DNA of 64,000 nucleotides from Linum tenue. Lineage: Eukaryota > Streptophyta > Magnoliopsida > Malpighiales > Linaceae. The notes under the pieces were generated by a model, which ran no database searches, was not told the DNA's origin, and saw nothing but the letters and a program-made list of their open reading frames with translations. Where the stretch lies: positions 40,698,495 to 40,762,494 of the forward strand of contig CAMGYJ010000002.1 of NCBI GenBank assembly GCA_946122785.1, read 5' to 3'. Of this stretch, positions 34,071-43,499 are shown in pieces. Position 1 is the first letter of the stretch, and each line of letters starts with the position of its first letter. The position numbers were made by a program, and so were the translations under genes.

Positions 34071-37027
34071 CTATGTCGCATTAGCTGACTCCCCCACATC
34101 AGACCCCGGATTTTGCGGACCAATCGGACCTGGACAACTTTGTTTATCATGCCCTGGAACTCTGCATACTGAACATCGTCTTGGGCCTCGTGGTGGTCTT
34201 CCACTTTGATCCATTTCGTTTTGAATTCTCTTTTTCCTCGGTCGACCTGGTTCACGCCTCTGTCCGAACGGCGGGATTATCAACTTTCCTGCGTAGACCG
34301 GCCAGTAAGCTTCATCAGGCAATGCACGGAAACTACATCCATAGCTATTTTTGAGTGAGTCGATATTGAAGAATGGACTGACGAAGTGACGGGGGTCTTT
34401 GCTCCTGTTTTTAATTACAACCATTGCATGAGAACATGGCCACCCTCTCCCCTGATATTTCTGGCATGAGCACTCACCGAGATGGGTCCTGAAATTTACC
34501 AAAACTTCATGGCGATGGCCCCTGCGTCTACCATCCTCACGGTGTCCGGTCGTCACGCTAAACTCGCCAGTTGCCCGATTCATAACGGTTACACTTTGTC
34601 GACTACTCTTCCGATTGTCATGCTCTAGTATTTATGTGACTTTATTGGCATGGACCTTTCCCTATGCCTCGTTCGTCCTTGCCCAGTGTAGTCGATTGAC
34701 GAACCATCCATTCGTTTTCCAGAAAGTCATCTCCACAATGGCAGAGATTGGCAGCGCCCGAACACCCTTGTAGGCAGAATTGATACTCTCTGATGAGTTC
34801 GTTATGGCCATACCCCATCTTGTACCTCCGTCTTTATGAAATGTCCACATGGATAGGTCGTGTTCATCCAGCCACTATGCCCCTTCAGGGCATAACTCGC
34901 GCATCTTCTGCACTTCTCCTGGAATTTTTTCTCCTGGTATGCAACAGTTGAGGTAATCACAATTAAGTATTACGTTAGTAATAATGCAGCAATTTATTAC
35001 AATTTGAACAACAAGAAGGTACTCTCGTTAGAATCTTAGGAGATGTTTAAATCTTTTTAGAAACGCAGCCTTTTTGGCAGAAAAAGGGGGGATCAGAGGA
35101 TTGCTTAAAACCCGATTTTCCCAGGAAATGGGAGGACCATGATAATCGCTTAAAACCCCATTTCCTTAGGCATGCATCTCTTTAGAAAGAATCTAACAAG
35201 TGTACAATTTATTTGATATAAGATATTGTTCTTCTCCAAAATTAAACAACCAATAGAGAGCTTACCAATCCACCACAAATTATCAGCAAGCTTCTTCCGC
35301 TTGAAATGATGGTTCCAGTTGCTCTTGAAGTGTCGTATGCACCACCTTTGGGACCACTTCCAGGCTGGATCCAAACCTAAGATGGCAGCTCTAATCCCGG
35401 CGTGCCGATCAGAGATTATTGTCAGGTTCTCTCCCTCAACAATGGCAAAGACTAACGGAAAGACTTGTTTGTTTGCACCCGCCCCACTAGCAATCAGTAG
35501 AGTGCCCTTGTACTTGCCGGTAAGGAATGTACCATCTACTTGGATCACAGGGACAAAGAAGCCAAAACCATCAATAGATGGCTTGAATGCCCAAAAAAGT
35601 CGTCTGAAATGGCGTTTGTTACCTGGCTCTGGCGGTTGTACCTCTTCATCTTGGTATCGAGGGGAGAAAACAGTGCAGGGTTAGACGCCTCCAGTGCCAA
35701 AATCAACCTGGGAAGGAATGCATATGATTCTTCCCAATCACCATATACTGCGACAGAGCTTTCTGCTTTCCATGCCACGCCTTCTTATAGTTAATCATAT
35801 AACCATAACGACTTGCAATGTCAGCGATTATGACTTTCACCTTCAGGTCAGGATCTTGCTCAATTAGATGCTTGATAGCCGCAACAACCACCCTGGATTT
35901 CAACTGTCGATGGCCTTGGGATGTTATGGATGACACACATGTGTGTGTGTTCACCGCACGGGATATGACCCAATGGCCGTGTCTCTTGCTGTTGATGGCC
36001 CGAATCCTAACATTGCATCCCTCGTTATGATTGCGACATCTGACTATGAGCCTTTCGTGTTGGAATGAGTTGTGTGCCATTCAAAATGCCGAGTCATTGC
36101 TTCAGTATCAATGGCGTGCCGCACCTCCTTCTTCGAGCCAAATTGTTGGCCCTTCATAAACCCATCGAGTAGACCCCATATTGAAACCTCCGGCGGTTCC
36201 ATGTCGCTGTCGACCATCCAATTGCCGTATGGAATGTGATTGTAGTAGGGGAATGGTACACGGTCATGAGCCACCTCATCATCATTATCTGGGTCTGACT
36301 CTGGTCCTGAATCATCAGCACCTTCAAGAGGGTCGAAGCTGTCTGCACTGACGTTGTTCTCTCCTTCTTCATCGGAGGGGTCACTGACTGGTGCTAACAG
36401 GGCATCTTCCATCTGATCCAGCTCATGAAAGGCACCTTCATCAGCTCCATAATGGTAGTTGTGAAAACTACCACTGCCTGATTGGAAGTTGTACTGGGGT
36501 GGGTTGGCATGGTCCGGTTGAACTTCTTCTTCATATGACGGGTAAGATTGATGATGACCTTCACCTTGCTCTTGGTACTGAAAATAGGAATGAGGATCAT
36601 GGTAACTTTGGTAGGGATGATCTCCATATAATTCACCTCCATCATGGATACCAGATGTTTGACCGTCTCTAGAATGACCTCCAACGCCTACGACTGGCTC
36701 AGTGTAAACGAACATCTCGGCTCTGGAAAGATTGTTGGACCTCAAGAATTCGAGCATGGCATCTACCTCATCCTGAGTGGTTATGAGGTATTCCTCGTGC
36801 CACAATGGCCCGCCTTCTCTGTTTGGATATCGGTACACCATACGATCAACTCTTCTCGTGCCATCCATGCAAGTAACGTTAGTACACATTTGATAGAGGT
36901 CTTCAAGCATCGGTCTGGTAGCGACCTTTATTTTCTGAAAATTGCCACCGACGTAGGTGACCCCCTTTCCGCTCTCTTCCGTGTAACCATTCCACCGTAA
37001 CCCAAGCGTGAACTTTTGGAATGCCAT
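34071..37027 (-). pseudogene. MURA-like Mutator transposase
   Basis: Starts at the ATG at 37027, right after a T16-rich splice-acceptor-like stretch. The N-terminus (MAFQKFTLGLRWNGYT) leads into a Gly/His/Tyr- and Asp/Glu-rich linker. The MuDR DNA-binding domain follows (QQFGSKKEVRHAID, RLIVRCRNHNEGCNVRIRA, IIADIASRYGYMINYKKAW). The DDE catalytic part has IQVDGTFLTGKYKGTLLIA, LTIISDRHAGI and WCIRHFKSNW; GGTRWGMAITNSSESINSAY lies further on. The C-terminus carries a SWIM finger (ECSCQKYQGRGWPCSHAM, CXC..CXH) and a zinc knuckle (CSVCRVPGHDKQSC). Frames change near 36070, 35740 and 35550, so it is dead. Confidence 0.88.
35023..35203. mobile_element. Second copy of the small MITE, inside the transposase gene
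   Basis: About 180 bp between coding parts of the transposase. It is homologous to the core of 31254-31539 but reversed: AAACGCAGCCTTTTTGGCAG, GGGGGGATC, CATGATAATCGCTTAAAACC. Ends GTTAGAATCTT and, on the complement, CACTTGTTAGATTCTT. Confidence 0.7.
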
Positions 37028-37215
37028 CTGCAAAAAAAAAAAAAAAAACAGTAGTTCAACTAATATCATAAAAATCACAAATCACAATAAAAAGTAATAC
37101 AAAATAAAATTACGAGTTAACGTTAACCGCAAAAACACTAGAGAAATAGGGAGCTACAATAGAAAATTGAAAAGGGAGAAGGAGAGGTGTGAAGAGAAGA
37201 AGATTTCATGGGCTG

Positions 37216-37225
37216 CCTTTTATAG
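37216..37225 (-). promoter_or_regulatory. TATA box of the MULE transposase gene
   Basis: CTATAAAAGG on the minus strand, directly inside the right palindrome array and about 190 bp before the transposase ATG. Confidence 0.7.
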
Positions 37226-37240
37226 GAAAAATCATCAATG

Positions 37241-37628
37241 AAAACCGCACCTTAGAGGTCCGTTTTTCATCTGCCATGCAGCCCCACGTCTGTGAATCTG
37301 CATGGCTGCTTGTCTAGTGTCTGAAAATAATTGACACACAAACCGCATTTGGGGGGGGGGGGGTGCGGTTTGTGTTGCCAAAACCTCACCTTGAGGGTGC
37401 GGTTTGTTTTGGAGAAGCAAAACCGCACCCCCAAAGTGCGGTTTTGCTAGGTCAGGCCTAGACCGCATCTGGGCCATGCGGTTTGGTTAGGTCAGACCGT
37501 AAACCGCATGGCCAAGATGCGGTTTTGGCCCAGAAAACTAAAACGCACCCCCAAGGTGCGGTTTAATGAAAAAACGCACCAGGGGGTGCGGTTTACATGC
37601 AAAACGCACCCGGGGGGTGCAGTTTTTT
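37241..37628. repeat. Right subterminal array of ~25-bp palindromes
   Basis: Nine units of the same palindrome: 37241-37266, 37340-37371 (its centre is a run of Gs), 37381-37405, 37419-37445, 37461-37484, 37501-37526, 37540-37564, 37571-37594 and 37601-37628. Same consensus as the left array and denser. Confidence 0.92.
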
Positions 37629-37711
37629 AAAAAAGGTTTGTTTTTGTAATTTCTACGGAATGGGTGTTATTTTTTTAATTTTTTTAAAGGTGCTATTTAT
37701 GGAAAAATCTC

Positions 37712-37720
37712 TCACTAGCA
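37712..37720. repeat. MULE right 9-bp target duplication
   Basis: TCACTAGCA; 8 of 9 identical with the left copy. Confidence 0.85.
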
Positions 37721-37894
37721 ATGGGCCCCGCCCGTTGGCCGGAGGAGTATAAATCGGTTCGTATACTAAGTTGTACTATATTGAGTAGTGGAGTATAAAA
37801 TACTCAAGCAATTTCATTTATTAACTTCAACCATTTCATCAGAAGGCATTGGTTATGAATTCCATCTTTAAGGTGCTTTATGCTAACTTAATTA

Positions 37895-38335
37895 TCATGA
37901 GTGTTTCCGTAAGAATGTTAAACGAAGGAATTCATCCATCCAAGCTTTTTTAAAAGGTTTCTGTAAGCAAGGAGACATTGGAAACTCTGTGAAACTATTA
38001 GATGAGATTATTGAGATTTGCTTATCTTGACCTAGCCCATAAAAACTACTGAAACAAAGAACATCTCTAGGATTAATGACATAGCAAATGCCTAAAACCA
38101 TGAAGTAAAATCTAAGGGGTATGACTTGATAACCCATTGGAAGCAATAAGCCTACATGTTGCAGCATCATAGGCACGTGAAATTCAAATTGATGTTGTCC
38201 AAAAGTGATGCACAGACTTGCTGCTAAGATTGTCCCTCCAGCAGTATGAGTACTTGGATTAGTGCTGCTGGTTTCCTCCAAGATTGGAGCTGCCTTTGTG
38301 AGGGACTTACGTGATGCCTCGCTCAATTGCTGCAA
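37895..38335 (-). other. Unrecognised minus-strand open frame, possibly an exon
   Basis: Up to 146 residues (LSEASRKSLTKAAPILEETS near the start). A good splice acceptor TTTGATTGCAG lies just before it. It could be the last exon of a gene whose 5' end is near 39900. I recognise no domain; confidence is low. Confidence 0.25.
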
Positions 38336-38987
38336 TCAAATTAGAGTAATAAAAGAGATTGAATAGTTGAAATTAAGTTGGTACCAATTAGCTAAATGAC
38401 TTTAAGTACAATTGAAATGTTCTTCACTTACCCAAGTGGATCATGATCCACTCTTACCACAAAATACTCAACTTGAGGATTCGATAAGTTAAACTCGGTA
38501 AGTTTAACATGTAATTTGAGTCTCATATTACTAACTTGTGGAGCAATGGGTTCTTTCTTCCTCTAATTTGATTGGATTAAAACACAAGCCATTACTCCGA
38601 AGAAACACAGACCTTCACGCTCCAAAATGGAAAAAATCAGCTTCACCAGTATCATCTAGCAAATGGAGTTTCATTCTATACCTACAATGAACATAGAATC
38701 AAATTGAACCAAAGTTCTGAGTTCATATGCCTATTCCATAATATGAAGTAATATCATAATTCCTGTAACAATGTTGTAAGGTTTACTTCTAATATGGAAA
38801 AGCAATCAACTTCTTTGAAATGTATTCAGCTTAGCATCTAAGGATGATGCGTCATAGCATTTGACACTCAAAATTTGGACGCATTTATAAAAGCTCTTAC
38901 TTGTGCATCTAAGAGATCTTGCTTGCAAATTTTTTTGGCCATAACAGAAAAAAACAGAGAAGGGGATTTGTAGCCTATGTATATTGG

Positions 38988-39092
38988 AACTGAAGACCGA
39001 AAGTACATCACACAACAAAGAACTCATTCACAAAAGAAACTCTAGTTGTACAATAAAAAAATGAAACTAAGCAAAGTGCAGGAAACCAAACA
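38988..39092. repeat. Direct repeat, copy 1
   Basis: About 105 bp (CACACAACAAAGAACTCATT, AGTTGTACAAT, ATGAAACTAAGCAA) repeated at 39276-39383 with roughly 80-85% identity by eye. Confidence 0.7.
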
Positions 39093-39275
39093 TTTAAAAG
39101 CTTAAAGTGCACCGCTTTTGCCCATCACAAACTAGTTTTACGTATATCATGCTTAGAGGTTAGAAGTAATCAAGTAAGAGTAACATGACATCTCAGATCA
39201 TGCTATTTCTCATGACAAACTGCACTATTTCATTACTTATAAATCATGCTTATAAGTTAGAAAAATTCATAACAA

Positions 39276-39383
39276 ATAAAGACCAAAAGTTCATCACACA
39301 ACAAAGAACTCATTCAGAAAATAAAATTGAGTTGTACAATTAAAACAAAATGAAACTAAGCAATGTCCAGAAAACCAAAGCAT
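39276..39383. repeat. Direct repeat, copy 2
   Basis: Second copy of the 38988-39092 sequence, same orientation, about 290 bp downstream. Confidence 0.7.
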
Positions 39384-40488
39384 AGAAAATCAGTACGCCA
39401 CTTTAGAACAAAACCAGCGACGCATAATAGATATCGTTTGGATTGAACGCCCATTAGAGAAAAGAAAAATACATGAAAGAAAAGCAGCAAGGAAATCCAA
39501 TTAACAAATTCGGAGAAGCCAAAATACAAAGAAACCAATATGAGGGAACTATAGCTTCGATTAGGCAACTATGTGAGGTTTCTCAACTCTGCTCTGCGAG
39601 AGCAAGAGAGACGGGTTATCTAAGATGGGTTGGGAATTCTTCGTCGCTGGAGAGAGATCACAGAGTGGGACGGACAGAAAGAGCGACAGATTGGCAGCAT
39701 GTGGGAGACACACAATCGACGTCAAAGCAGATTGGCAACAAAACACCGCGGCCTAGAGCAAGAAATTCAGAGACGACGATGCTGGGAGAATGAGCGGTCT
39801 TCTATTATTATGTTCGGACAGCGAGTGAGAGGACTTTGATTTCCGTCAGGGCTTGGAATAGAGGATGTGCAGGGACGGCGAGAGAGAGCGAGAGGGGTCG
39901 ACTTCCGGTGGGAAATCGGAAGGAAGACAGAAAATGCGCCAAAGAGAAGGGTTAGGGAATTTACGGGAAAGACCCTCCGAAATGTCCGGCTGTTCCAGGA
40001 GTTAGTGACGTGGCAAATGCTGTATATTGACATTGCCTTATAGTTTTTTGTAGATAGATAACAGAAAACAAAATGGAAATGAAAACGAAGTTGTCATTTC
40101 CTGAAAAAACCTTGAGAATTTTGGTGAGTTCGGAAACTGAATAGTGCAAATGAAAACCTATTTAGTTGCTTCATTATGTTTTCTAGTATTTGATTATCAC
40201 AATTTTGTTCATTGAGTATCATACAACCTTAGCCATGATTATAATTTTTAATTTGGATTAAATAGTTTTTATACCAGAAATAAAGACAATACAAGTACAA
40301 CATCTTATATTAATTAAGTACTAGTACAACATAAAAATTCTAATAAGTCCAGCTTTAAAGTCATCCCACAACTTGTTTGCTATTCCATCTCGTCATACAT
40401 CCATTGCTCGAGTTTGGCTAGAACTATGATTATATGCTTCTCGTTCTTGTCCTCCTTGCACTCCATTGGCATTCTACTCCATGCAATG

Positions 40489-40806
40489 TGATGCATTATA
40501 GTTTCCTGCATCGGAAATTTCTAGCTAAATTACTCTACTACTAAAGAAACATAACGATAAACTGGAGTATTCTTCTTCTCATTATCATAACTGAACCACC
40601 AAGTACATATTTATAGGAAAACGTAGGAAAACCTAATAGCTAACCCTACCCCACTCTAACAAGGTAACTAATAACATACTCAACAAGACACAATAAACTA
40701 ATACGAATATCCTAAATAATCATAATAATATGACAATTAAATAATAATAATACCCTAACGACTAAGCCCAACTGGGCACCAAGGCCCACGGGTGCTATAA
40801 TGCACA
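40489..40806 (-). repeat. TRIM 3' LTR
   Basis: 318 bp, starting TGATGCATTATAG on the plus strand; about 90% or more identical to the other LTR by eye. Confidence 0.92.
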
Positions 40807-41456
40807 AAACCTCCCCCATTTGAAGAACTTTGTCCCCGAAGTTCAGGCGACTTCTTAGCCCGGATCGATGAAAAAGAAGCTTCCACGCAACTTGTGATGG
40901 GCGATGGTGAGTTTGGAAGACGGCGCTCACGCTTGCGATACTTCCAATTCAATATGAGAAAATCAGCTGAAATATGATCCCGTCCAACACGAGCGCATAC
41001 CTTCTCGATGGTAGATTTGGAGACGTCGAAGTGAGGAACCATCTAATGTTGATGGGCGACAGCAGGGGCGAGACGACCAGGGGTGCAATGGGACTTGGTC
41101 GCGACTGTTTGCTTCTAATGACGGCGACGGTAGGTGGGGCTACGACTTCCGGAGGTGGCCTTGGAGTGGGCAGCCAGGTCGGCGTTGCTTTTGTGGTGAC
41201 GGTGGGGACACTCGAATGGGACCGAGCAGCTGTGCTGGTAGCGTGCGGCGCTTCGAATGGCGGCAACGGTATGATGAAGCTGGGTGCTGGCAGCTATATG
41301 GTGGTGGGGGCGACGAATGCGGTAGCTCTGTCACAGGTCGTCACGAGCCTTCCGCAACAAGACATGGCACTTTCGGTCAACCGGATCAACCGATTGAGGT
41401 CATCCCTGGAGAGCCATTTGGTGCTCATAGCCTCGTAACCAGGCTCTGATACCAAT

Positions 41457-41765
41457 TGATGCATTATAGTTTCCCGCATCTGGAATTTCTAGCTAAATCA
41501 CTCAACTCTTAAAGAAACATAACGATAAACTGGAATATTCTTCTTCTCATTATCATAACTGAACCACAAAGTACATATTCATAGGAAAAGCTAATGGCTA
41601 ACCCTATCCCACTCTAACAAGGTAACTAATAACTTACTCAACAAGACACAATAAACTAATACGAATATCCTAAATAATCATAATAATATGACAATTAACT
41701 AATAATAATACCCTAATGACTAAGCCCAACTCGGCACCAAGGCCCATGGGTGCTATAATGCACCA
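41457..41765 (-). repeat. TRIM 5' LTR
   Basis: 309 bp; carries a small deletion relative to the 3' LTR (around GAAAAGCTAATGG) plus scattered substitutions. Confidence 0.92.
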
Positions 41766-42521
41766 CAATGATTTTGATATTCTTCAAACAGGGCGTCGTC
41801 ACTAGAGTGGATCCTAATGAAGTTATGTATAACACAACATGCAAGAACAATGTGTGATTGTTTCTTGAGATCAAAAGGATGCATATGCTTCAAAAATGGG
41901 CAATCTAGCCTTCAAAACCCCTAAACAACGCTTGATAACATTGCGTAGGGATGAATGATAATAGTTGAAAAGTTTCTTAAGCGTTTTTGGTCCACCTCCA
42001 CGATCGATATCTTGAAAATGACGTGCTTCTTTTGTCTTATATGGCGCTAGAAACCCATGAATGTTTGCATATCCAGAATCAACAACATAATACTTACCTA
42101 TAAGATATAAAAGTTCATTAGTCATATTAGATGTGTACAATAATTACTAAAATAAAAAGACAATCATTTCATACCTCGTGGTGGCATTGGAAAGTTTTTA
42201 TATGGGTTGGAAATTATTTCAGCAAGAATTCTTGCATCGTTTGCTGTACCCTCCCATCCAGCCATCAAAAAGGTAACGAGCATATCAAAGGAACAAACAA
42301 CCATTACATTCTAAGTAGTCGTCGTCTTCCGTCCTCGATATAGAATCTGCTCACCACTCGGAACCACTGCGTCAATATGAACTCCATCTATTTTTCTGAT
42401 GCAATCCTAAATTCATAAGTGAGTAGATGTCATAATTAAAGTGCATTCAAATATTAATTCTCAATCATAAAGAGAATTGCTTACCTTGAAATACATATAA
42501 TGTTTTGAACCAATTATTCTT

Positions 42522-43444
42522 TTAGGAACAATCATGTAGCACATCGAAAGCCTTCACAAATACATTAGCCTCCACCTCCATGTCATCTAATACATTCATG
42601 CATTCAATCATAATGTCAAGTTCCTTATCCTGTGAAGATACAACATGCATAGGTCCTCCAACAGAAGAGGCGGCCTCCTTGGCTTCACAACTCTCACTCT
42701 TCCTTTTGGAGTCTTCAGTCAAGCTGCTTATGGCATTCTCCACTGCATTAGTAAAGCCAGATCTAGCTGCTTTTCTCTTCTTTCCTTTACTCTATACTTT
42801 GAGCACCGTCTCCTTGGCACAACCAGAGACTCCATCCACATTTTCTTCATCATCAAGATCCACATATTTTGCTTTGCTAGGTCCACCACTACTATCTGAG
42901 ACCTCGTGAGTAGAAGCAACAACATTCACACCAGACTTAGTTGTATCACTAAATAATATGCATAGGTTTCCATACTCTGGACATCCATGTTTCCTAATAG
43001 CCCATCATCTTGGATCGCTGCAAATGCAACATTCTAATAAGTTCTTCTTTCCTAATTACTACTTTCAATTCAATCATAATGACGAAAAATGCCAATTACC
43101 TCATTCCACACCTTCCACTGATCATCAGAGGCAACAATCCCTCCTGTTACAGCAGAGTAACTAATTCCAGTCTGACTGATTAAGTCCTTGAATTCCCGCT
43201 GTTTCCTCCTCATCAAATTAAATGTATTCTTCAACTGATCGGGGACATAGTTCTTGTTGAACTTAATCTTCAACTCATTTTGGATATTGGACCATCCCAA
43301 TTTAGTTAAAGTTGTAGTATGTTTGTTTCCCTTCTTTACTTCTTCGAGCATCAAATTGAAATACTCCACGACCTTATCAGGCCAAACCTCGCTTCCCTCA
43401 AGTATGACACAATCACTATTGTTTTCGACATCATTATCACCCAT
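42522..43444 (-). pseudogene. Harbinger Myb/SANT-like DNA-binding protein (ORF1)
   Basis: Partner protein that helps Harbinger transposase bind DNA. Exon 43444-43100 encodes the trihelix Myb/SANT-like domain (WPDKVVEYFNLMLEEVKKGN, LTKLGWSNIQNELKIKFNK, DQLKNTFNLMRRKQREFKDL, DDQWKVWNE). After an intron, RKHGCPEYGNLCILFSDTT continues the domain. Then comes an Asp/Glu- and Ser-rich linker and a C-terminal stretch ending at 42522 (NAISSLTEDSKRKSE, MIECMNVLDDMEVEANVFV). An in-frame TAG near 42794 breaks the frame. Confidence 0.8.
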
Positions 43445-43499
43445 TGCTTATCTCTACTACAATTCAATACGAGAGAAGAGATCACCAACAAATTGACAT

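Larger units (their letters stand above)
29303..37711. mobile_element. Mutator-like element (MULE), 8409 bp, two convergent genes
   Basis: Ends share GRGATTTTTCCANAAATA as terminal inverted repeats (left GGGATTTTTCCAGAAATA, right on the complement GAGATTTTTCCATAAATA). The element is flanked by 9-bp target duplications TCATTAGCA (29294-29302) and TCACTAGCA (37712-37720), 8 of 9 identical. Inside each end lies an array of palindromes, then a TATA box, then a gene: a plant-mobile-domain gene going right, and a MURA-like transposase gene going left. They converge at about 33800-34070. This is the layout of maize MuDR (convergent genes driven from the ends), with the mobile-domain gene in the mudrB position. 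Both genes are broken. Confidence 0.9.
37721..40320. other. Intergenic DNA between MULE and Harbinger element
   Basis: No recognised gene. Contains a minus-strand frame with a splice-like start (37895-38335, listed separately), a pair of ~105-bp direct repeats, and a pyrimidine-rich leader-like stretch on the minus strand (39560-39960) that could be the 5' end of a transcribed, possibly non-coding, locus. The right limit overlaps the 3' flank of the Harbinger coding region, whose own terminus I could not fix. Confidence 0.4.
40489..41765 (-). mobile_element. TRIM (miniature LTR retrotransposon), 1277 bp
   Basis: Two LTRs (40489-40806 and 41457-41765) surround a 650-bp non-gag interior. Read on the minus strand: 5' LTR, 2-nt spacer, primer-binding site TGGTATCAGAGCCTGG (41454-41439, initiator tRNA-Met type), interior, polypurine tract AATGGGGGAGG (40820-40810), 3' LTR. 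Ends are TG..CA and the 5-bp target duplication CAATG is perfect (40484-40488, 41766-41770). No protein of the retroelement type is encoded. Confidence 0.93.
40321..42415 (-). pseudogene. PIF/Harbinger DDE transposase, split by TRIM insertion
   Basis: Minus strand: DCIRKIDGVHIDAVVPSGEQ (first Asp), YRGRKTTT followed by a TAG instead of Gln, NVMVVCSFDM, AGWEGTANDARIL (second Asp), VDSGYANIHGFLAPYKTKEA, KLFNYYHSSLRNVIKRCLGV and LKARLPIF. Then, in another frame, FDLKKQSHIVLACCVIHNFI and SSDDALFEEYQNH up to 41766. The reading continues left of the TRIM from 40488 to GIANKLWDDFKAGLI and a TAG at 40321. The TRIM therefore sits in the C-terminal codons. Other stops exist (for example after QNHCME), so the gene was probably already dying. 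Confidence 0.85.
40321..43444 (-). mobile_element. PIF/Harbinger element coding region (decayed), interrupted by a TRIM
   Basis: Minus-strand pair typical of plant PIF/Harbinger elements: a Myb/SANT-like protein gene (43444-42522) followed by a DDE transposase (about 42415-40321). The given limits cover only the coding part. The element should extend on both sides, possibly to about 44470 on the right where GAAGTGAACAGGGC resembles a Harbinger terminus, but I could not match a left terminus or a 3-bp target duplication. Confidence 0.85.

Noticed and set aside
36391..37000. Plus-strand frames of 93 and 118 residues
   Set aside because: Antisense to the acidic N-terminal exon of the MULE transposase.
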